A DNA stretch of 53,489 nucleotides from an uncultured Denitrobacterium sp. (lineage in GTDB: Bacteria > Actinomycetota > Coriobacteriia > Coriobacteriales > Eggerthellaceae), in NCBI GenBank assembly GCA_905236045.1, contig CAJOOG010000050.1, positions 1-53,489 of the forward strand. Direction: 5' to 3'. The stretch's first letter is position 1. Every line of letters starts with the position of its first letter. The notes under the pieces are model-generated. The model worked only from the letters and a program-made list of their open reading frames with translations. It was not told the origin of the DNA and ran no database searches. Made by a program: the position numbers and the translations under genes. Shown here piece by piece: positions 50,244-53,489 of this stretch.

Positions 50244-51704
50244 ATGTCGAACCGGCAGCAGAGACGGGAATCGAATGCCCGCAGCGCACAGATTCGCCAG
50301 CAGACCATAGGCAGTCACGTGCGACGCGAAAGCCAGCGCGCACGGCATACCAAGGTGAAGTTCGGCAACCAACGCAAGCAGACGCGTGCCTCGCGGGGCG
50401 AGATAACCCATGTGGTTCCCCGCACGCGCACTCGCGAAAGCGCGGCGCACTATTCACGGCGCACCCATTCACCCGATTACGTGGAAGCGGAGCTGCGCCG
50501 CAGTCGCCGGCGCCGGTGTCTGACCATCTTGCTGGTGGTATTGCTCGCCGCCGTCGCGGTGGCCGGTGTGACCACCTTCGTTTACAACCAGTCCGTCAAC
50601 GGGAAGATGGGCCTCTCCGACAGCAATGCCACGGCGGCCCTCACCGTGCCTGCGAGCGATACGGACCCGTATTGGGTGCTGCTTGCGGGTGAATACGAGG
50701 CTGCGGGGCGGGAATACGACGGCCCGCATTTGCTCGAACTCGTGCGGGTGGATCCCGTCAACACGAAGGTTACCTTCCTCTGGGTGCCCGTCAATACGCG
50801 CGTCTCCCTTTCCGACGGCAACACCCACAACCTCTCCGAGGCTCAGGTGCTCGGAGGCGATGCGGAGCTCATCGAAGCGGTGGAGAGCTTCGCCGGCGTG
50901 TCCATCTCGCATTACGCGAAGATCAACCAAGAGGGCTTCGTTTCGCTGATCGATTCCTTGGGCGGGGTGAGCGTGAACCTTCCCGAGGAGGTGGACGATC
51001 CCTATGCGGGTATCGTCTTCATCCCCGCGGGCGAGCAGATCCTCGACGGAGCCTCCGCGCTCGTCGCCGCGAGAGCGAGCAACTACACCGAGCCCCTGGC
51101 GGTGCAATCGCAGGTCCAGGCATCTATCGCCCAGGCCCTGTTGCAGCAGGTGGTCGACAAGGGCGGCATCGCCGGCATTTCCACTTTCGATGCCATCGCC
51201 GACGACTTCAAGACGGACCTCACCTATTCCTCCATCTCCGATCTGGTGGCCCCCTTCGAGGGCAAACAGGCGACGGTGGAGAGCGCCTCTATTCCCGGCA
51301 CCGTTTCCGAAGAGGGCGGCGTGGAATACTACAGCGTCTCCTCGAGCGGCTTGAACTCTCTGGTCGCCACCATCGAGGCGGGCGGAAGCGTCTACGAGCA
51401 GCCCTCGACCGCGGGCGTGGATGCCGCGGGGGTTACGGTGACGGTGCGAAATGGCGCCTCCATCAACGGAGCGGCCACCGCAGCCGCCTCGCAGCTGACC
51501 GCCGCGGGGTTCCAGGTGCCGGAGACGGGCAACACCGAGTCCGCTGTCTACACCGAGACCCTCATCGTCTACTCCTCGGAGAACGAAGCAGCTGCGCAGG
51601 CCGTGGCCTCGACGCTGGGACAAGGCCGCATCACCGACGCCAGCAACTACTACAGCTTCAGCACCGACGTCCTGGTGATCATAGGCTCCAACTGGATCTC
51701 CTAG
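50244..51704 (+). CDS. LytR-CpsA-Psr (LCP) family protein with LytR_C domain, altered active site
   Basis: The 486-residue protein has a basic cytoplasmic tail (1-90), one membrane helix (about 92-112), an LCP domain (about 145-290) and a C-terminal LytR_C domain (about 390-485, VTVRNGASINGAATAAASQL). LCP enzymes attach wall teichoic acid or capsule to peptidoglycan. LCP landmarks remain (VRVDPVNTKVTFLWVPVNTR, NLSEAQVLGG, LIDSLGGVSVNLP) but the usual GxD and RSDT positions read GEY and YDGPH, PRDT reads PVNT, and the RxR segment near AARASNY is reduced. Catalysis may be lost; a scaffold or binding role is possible. Nine bases after murA. Confidence 0.85.
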   Translation: MSNRQQRRESNARSAQIRQQTIGSHVRRESQRARHTKVKFGNQRKQTRASRGEITHVVPRTRTRESAAHYSRRTHSPDYVEAELRRSRRRRCLTILLVVLLAAVAVAGVTTFVYNQSVNGKMGLSDSNATAALTVPASDTDPYWVLLAGEYEAAGREYDGPHLLELVRVDPVNTKVTFLWVPVNTRVSLSDGNTHNLSEAQVLGGDAELIEAVESFAGVSISHYAKINQEGFVSLIDSLGGVSVNLPEEVDDPYAGIVFIPAGEQILDGASALVAARASNYTEPLAVQSQVQASIAQALLQQVVDKGGIAGISTFDAIADDFKTDLTYSSISDLVAPFEGKQATVESASIPGTVSEEGGVEYYSVSSSGLNSLVATIEAGGSVYEQPSTAGVDAAGVTVTVRNGASINGAATAAASQLTAAGFQVPETGNTESAVYTETLIVYSSENEAAAQAVASTLGQGRITDASNYYSFSTDVLVIIGSNWIS

Positions 51705-51716
51705 CGGCGCGGGGTC

Positions 51717-52178
51717 CTAGCGTCCGGAATCGAAGAACCCCTTCACGCTCGCAAGAGCCCGGGCCAGCACCTGCTGCTCTTCGGGGGTGAGTCCCTCGAG
51801 CGCGGCCGCTATCATCTTCTCGTGGAAGAGGCGGTGCGCGTGGTAGGCTTTGCGGCCTTTCGCGGTGAGCGAGATGAGCACCTGCCGGCGGTCTTCCTCG
51901 GATCGCTCGCGGTGCACGTATCCCAGCCGCTCGAGCTTCTTCACCGCGCTGGTGAGGGTGGCCAGCGTCACTTCCAGGCGCTCCGCCACCACGCTCATGG
52001 AGTTCTGCTCGTAGAGTCCTATGGCCGTGATGGTGTGGATATCGCTCATGCTCAGGCCGGCGGTCAGGCGGTTGTCGAGGGCCTGCTCTTCTATGCGCAG
52101 CACCGATTGGAACGTACCCGAGAACAGGTCGTCCAAAACGAGGTTCTGTTCCGCCATCGCGGGAATCGTCTGCGCCAT
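51717..52178 (-). CDS. MarR-family repressor, probably controlling fatty acid synthesis (FabT-like)
   Basis: The 153-residue winged-helix regulator has the MarR pattern: LSMSDIHTITAIGLYEQNSM, VVAERLEVTLATLTSAVKKLERLGYVHRERSEEDRRQ (recognition helix and wing) and LTAKGRKAY. It is divergent from fabH, the arrangement of FabT-type regulators that sense acyl-ACP. The ATG at 52178 follows AAAGGCGAAG; an upstream start at 52244 is less likely. It probably represses itself and fabH through the palindrome at 52260. Confidence 0.85.
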   Translation of the reverse strand: MAQTIPAMAEQNLVLDDLFSGTFQSVLRIEEQALDNRLTAGLSMSDIHTITAIGLYEQNSMSVVAERLEVTLATLTSAVKKLERLGYVHRERSEEDRRQVLISLTAKGRKAYHAHRLFHEKMIAAALEGLTPEEQQVLARALASVKGFFDSGR

Positions 52179-52238
52179 CTTCGCCTTTCCTGCCTCTTGG
52201 TTTCGACCTGCTGCGCCGTGGAGGTCGCATGTGCTCGC

Positions 52239-52297
52239 TTGCAACGGGGGGGAGCATCCTCTAATTTAATTAGACCATCAAAGTAATTTCGGCGCAA
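52239..52297. promoter_or_regulatory. Overlapping divergent promoters sharing one palindromic operator
   Basis: Plus strand: TTGCAA (52239-52244), 17 bases, TAATTT (52262-52267) for fabH. Minus strand: TTGCGC (52297-52292), 17 bases, TCTAAT (52274-52269) for the marR gene. Both -10 boxes lie in TCTAATT-T-AATTAGA (52260-52274), a perfect 7-bp inverted repeat and the likely repressor site. Confidence 0.75.
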
Positions 52298-52335
52298 GGG
52301 GTATGCTGCGCCGATTGATTCCCCGAGGAGGATCC

Positions 52336-53403
52336 GTGGGCGCAACGATTGTCGGATGCGGGAAGGCTCTGCCCAAGCTTAAGGTGAGCAACGACGACCT
52401 CTCGCAGATCGTGGATACGAGCGACGAGTGGATTGTGAAGCGCACGGGCATTCACGAGCGCCGCATCGCCGTGGAGGAGTCCTCCACCGACTTGGCGGTT
52501 ACCGCCGCCGCGGCCGCCTTGGGTTTGCAGGGCGTCGAAGGGGTGGAATGCGTTTCCTGGCGTTTTGAGGGAGCGTCCGCCGCGCCCGTCGACCCGGCGA
52601 GCATCGATTTGGTCGTCTGCATGACCATCTCCTCCGATTCCGTTATCCCCTCGCAGGCCGGCATGGTGAAGATGCGTTTGGGACTGGAAAACGCCGTGGC
52701 ATTCGATCTGAACGCCGCCTGTACGGGCTGCGTCTACGGTCTGTCCGTGGCGGAGAGCATGATGCGCGCCTCGGCTGCCGACTCGGGGGCTCACAATGCC
52801 CTCCGTCGCGTGTTGGTCGTGGCGGCGGAGCGCCTGAGCCGACTGACGGATTGGACCGACAGGGCCACCTGCGTGCTCTTCGGCGACGGAGCGGGCGCGG
52901 TCTTGTTGGATTGGAATGAAGAGTGTCCGGGCATCCGGAGCTCCTTCATGAAGAACACCGACGACCCCGAGGGATTCCTCGCCCTAGGCAACGTCTTGGC
53001 GGCGGGGGAGTTCCCCTTCGGCGAGAACGCCTACGAGCTGCCCGAGGGCATGAACGGCTTTGTGCAGATGCGGGGGCGCGAGGTCTTCAAGTTTGCCACC
53101 TCCGCCATGCGCGAGGCCATCGAGGCCGTGCTCGAACGTGCGGGCATGCGGGCCGACGAAGTGGACTGTTTCGTGCCGCATCAAGCCAACGAGCGCATTA
53201 TCAGTCACGTGGCGCGGAAAATGGGGCTTCCCCTCGAACTGTTCCAGATTTCCATAGGCGGCTGCGGCAACACGAGCGCTTCGAGTGCGCTCATGGCGTT
53301 GTGCGATGCATACGCGTCGGGCAAGATCGCGGCGGGCGACAAGGTCGTCTTGGCGGGATTCGGCGGCGGGCTGACCAGCGGCGCGGTGCTGTTCGAGGCG
53401 TAG
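52336..53403 (+). CDS. fabH: 3-oxoacyl-ACP synthase III
   Basis: The 355-residue condensing enzyme starts fatty acid synthesis by joining acyl-CoA to malonyl-ACP. The catalytic triad is visible: C129 in LNAACTGC, His in PHQANERI and Asn in GGCGNTSASS. TSDEWIVKRTGIHERR matches the family's substrate gate. An insertion of about 20 residues near 68-88 (VEGVECVSWRFEGAS) lengthens it beyond the usual 320-330. Start: GTG at 52336 with GAGGAGG upstream is preferred to an ATG at 52303. The remaining 86 bases of the window hold nothing recognisable; other fab genes probably follow. Confidence 0.95.
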   Translation: MGATIVGCGKALPKLKVSNDDLSQIVDTSDEWIVKRTGIHERRIAVEESSTDLAVTAAAAALGLQGVEGVECVSWRFEGASAAPVDPASIDLVVCMTISSDSVIPSQAGMVKMRLGLENAVAFDLNAACTGCVYGLSVAESMMRASAADSGAHNALRRVLVVAAERLSRLTDWTDRATCVLFGDGAGAVLLDWNEECPGIRSSFMKNTDDPEGFLALGNVLAAGEFPFGENAYELPEGMNGFVQMRGREVFKFATSAMREAIEAVLERAGMRADEVDCFVPHQANERIISHVARKMGLPLELFQISIGGCGNTSASSALMALCDAYASGKIAAGDKVVLAGFGGGLTSGAVLFEA

Positions 53404-53489
53404 GGCGCTGCTTGCGCAGGCCGCTGTCGGCGGGGCGTGCGGCCCGGGCGGTTCGCGACGCTTGGGTGTCTCGCGCGGAAATTCCCGCC

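Noticed and set aside
1-53489. CRISPR arrays or prophage modules
   Set aside because: No regularly spaced repeats, cas genes, or phage structural or lysis genes were seen on either strand.

Overview
The window looks like a chromosomal segment of a GC-rich, anaerobic Actinomycetota of the class Coriobacteriia (Eggerthella/Collinsella/Olsenella relatives). This rests on the actinobacterial fhaA-fhaB-pstP-rodA/pbpA-pknB block, an IS1249-like (IS256 family) transposase remnant, and many LicD-family genes combined with CDP-glycerol type glycerophosphotransferases. The class assignment is an inference from gene content and order, not from a marker-gene comparison.

Layout. 1-2031: a DHA2-type drug exporter cut by the left edge, and a lower-GC membrane O-acyltransferase with a G9 run. 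2381-25552: a large cell-surface polymer region. It contains a secreted beta-helix protein, three LicD-type phosphotransferase genes (one tandem with a degenerate first copy, one with a helical tail, one fused to a second degenerate LicD unit and a GDPD/PI-PLC-like domain), TagD, an ABC exporter pair, a three-gene set that could make a CDP-polyol (IspD/TarI-like, GatD-like, GatZ-like), a GT2 enzyme with four C-terminal repeats, two TagF-family enzymes and a DUF6541-like membrane protein. 25794-36153: housekeeping genes rseP-like, ispG, proS, a U32 tRNA-modification gene, two small unknown genes, an M16C peptidase and mazG.

36313-38870: a small accessory island behind tRNA-Ala(GGC), holding a transposase remnant, hicAB, a perfect CIRCE operator in front of an unrecognised short gene, and a shortened radical-SAM gene next to a damaged ArsR gene. 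39030-46659: the FHA / PP2C phosphatase / FtsW-PBP fusion / PASTA kinase operon, which controls peptidoglycan growth. 46941-53403: rpsB-tsf, murA, an LCP-like gene with altered active-site positions, and a divergent marR/fabH pair sharing one palindromic operator.

How the parts fit. TagD supplies CDP-glycerol to the TagF enzymes. The 14675-17752 genes plausibly supply a second CDP-activated polyol. LicD enzymes are candidates to transfer it, and the GT2 and acyltransferase could decorate the polymer. The ABC pair would export it. The most unusual points are the proposed fructose-6-P to CDP-galactitol route, the LicD-degenerate LicD-GDPD fusion, the rseP-like protease with a winged-helix-like insert where the PDZ is expected, and the orphan CIRCE site.
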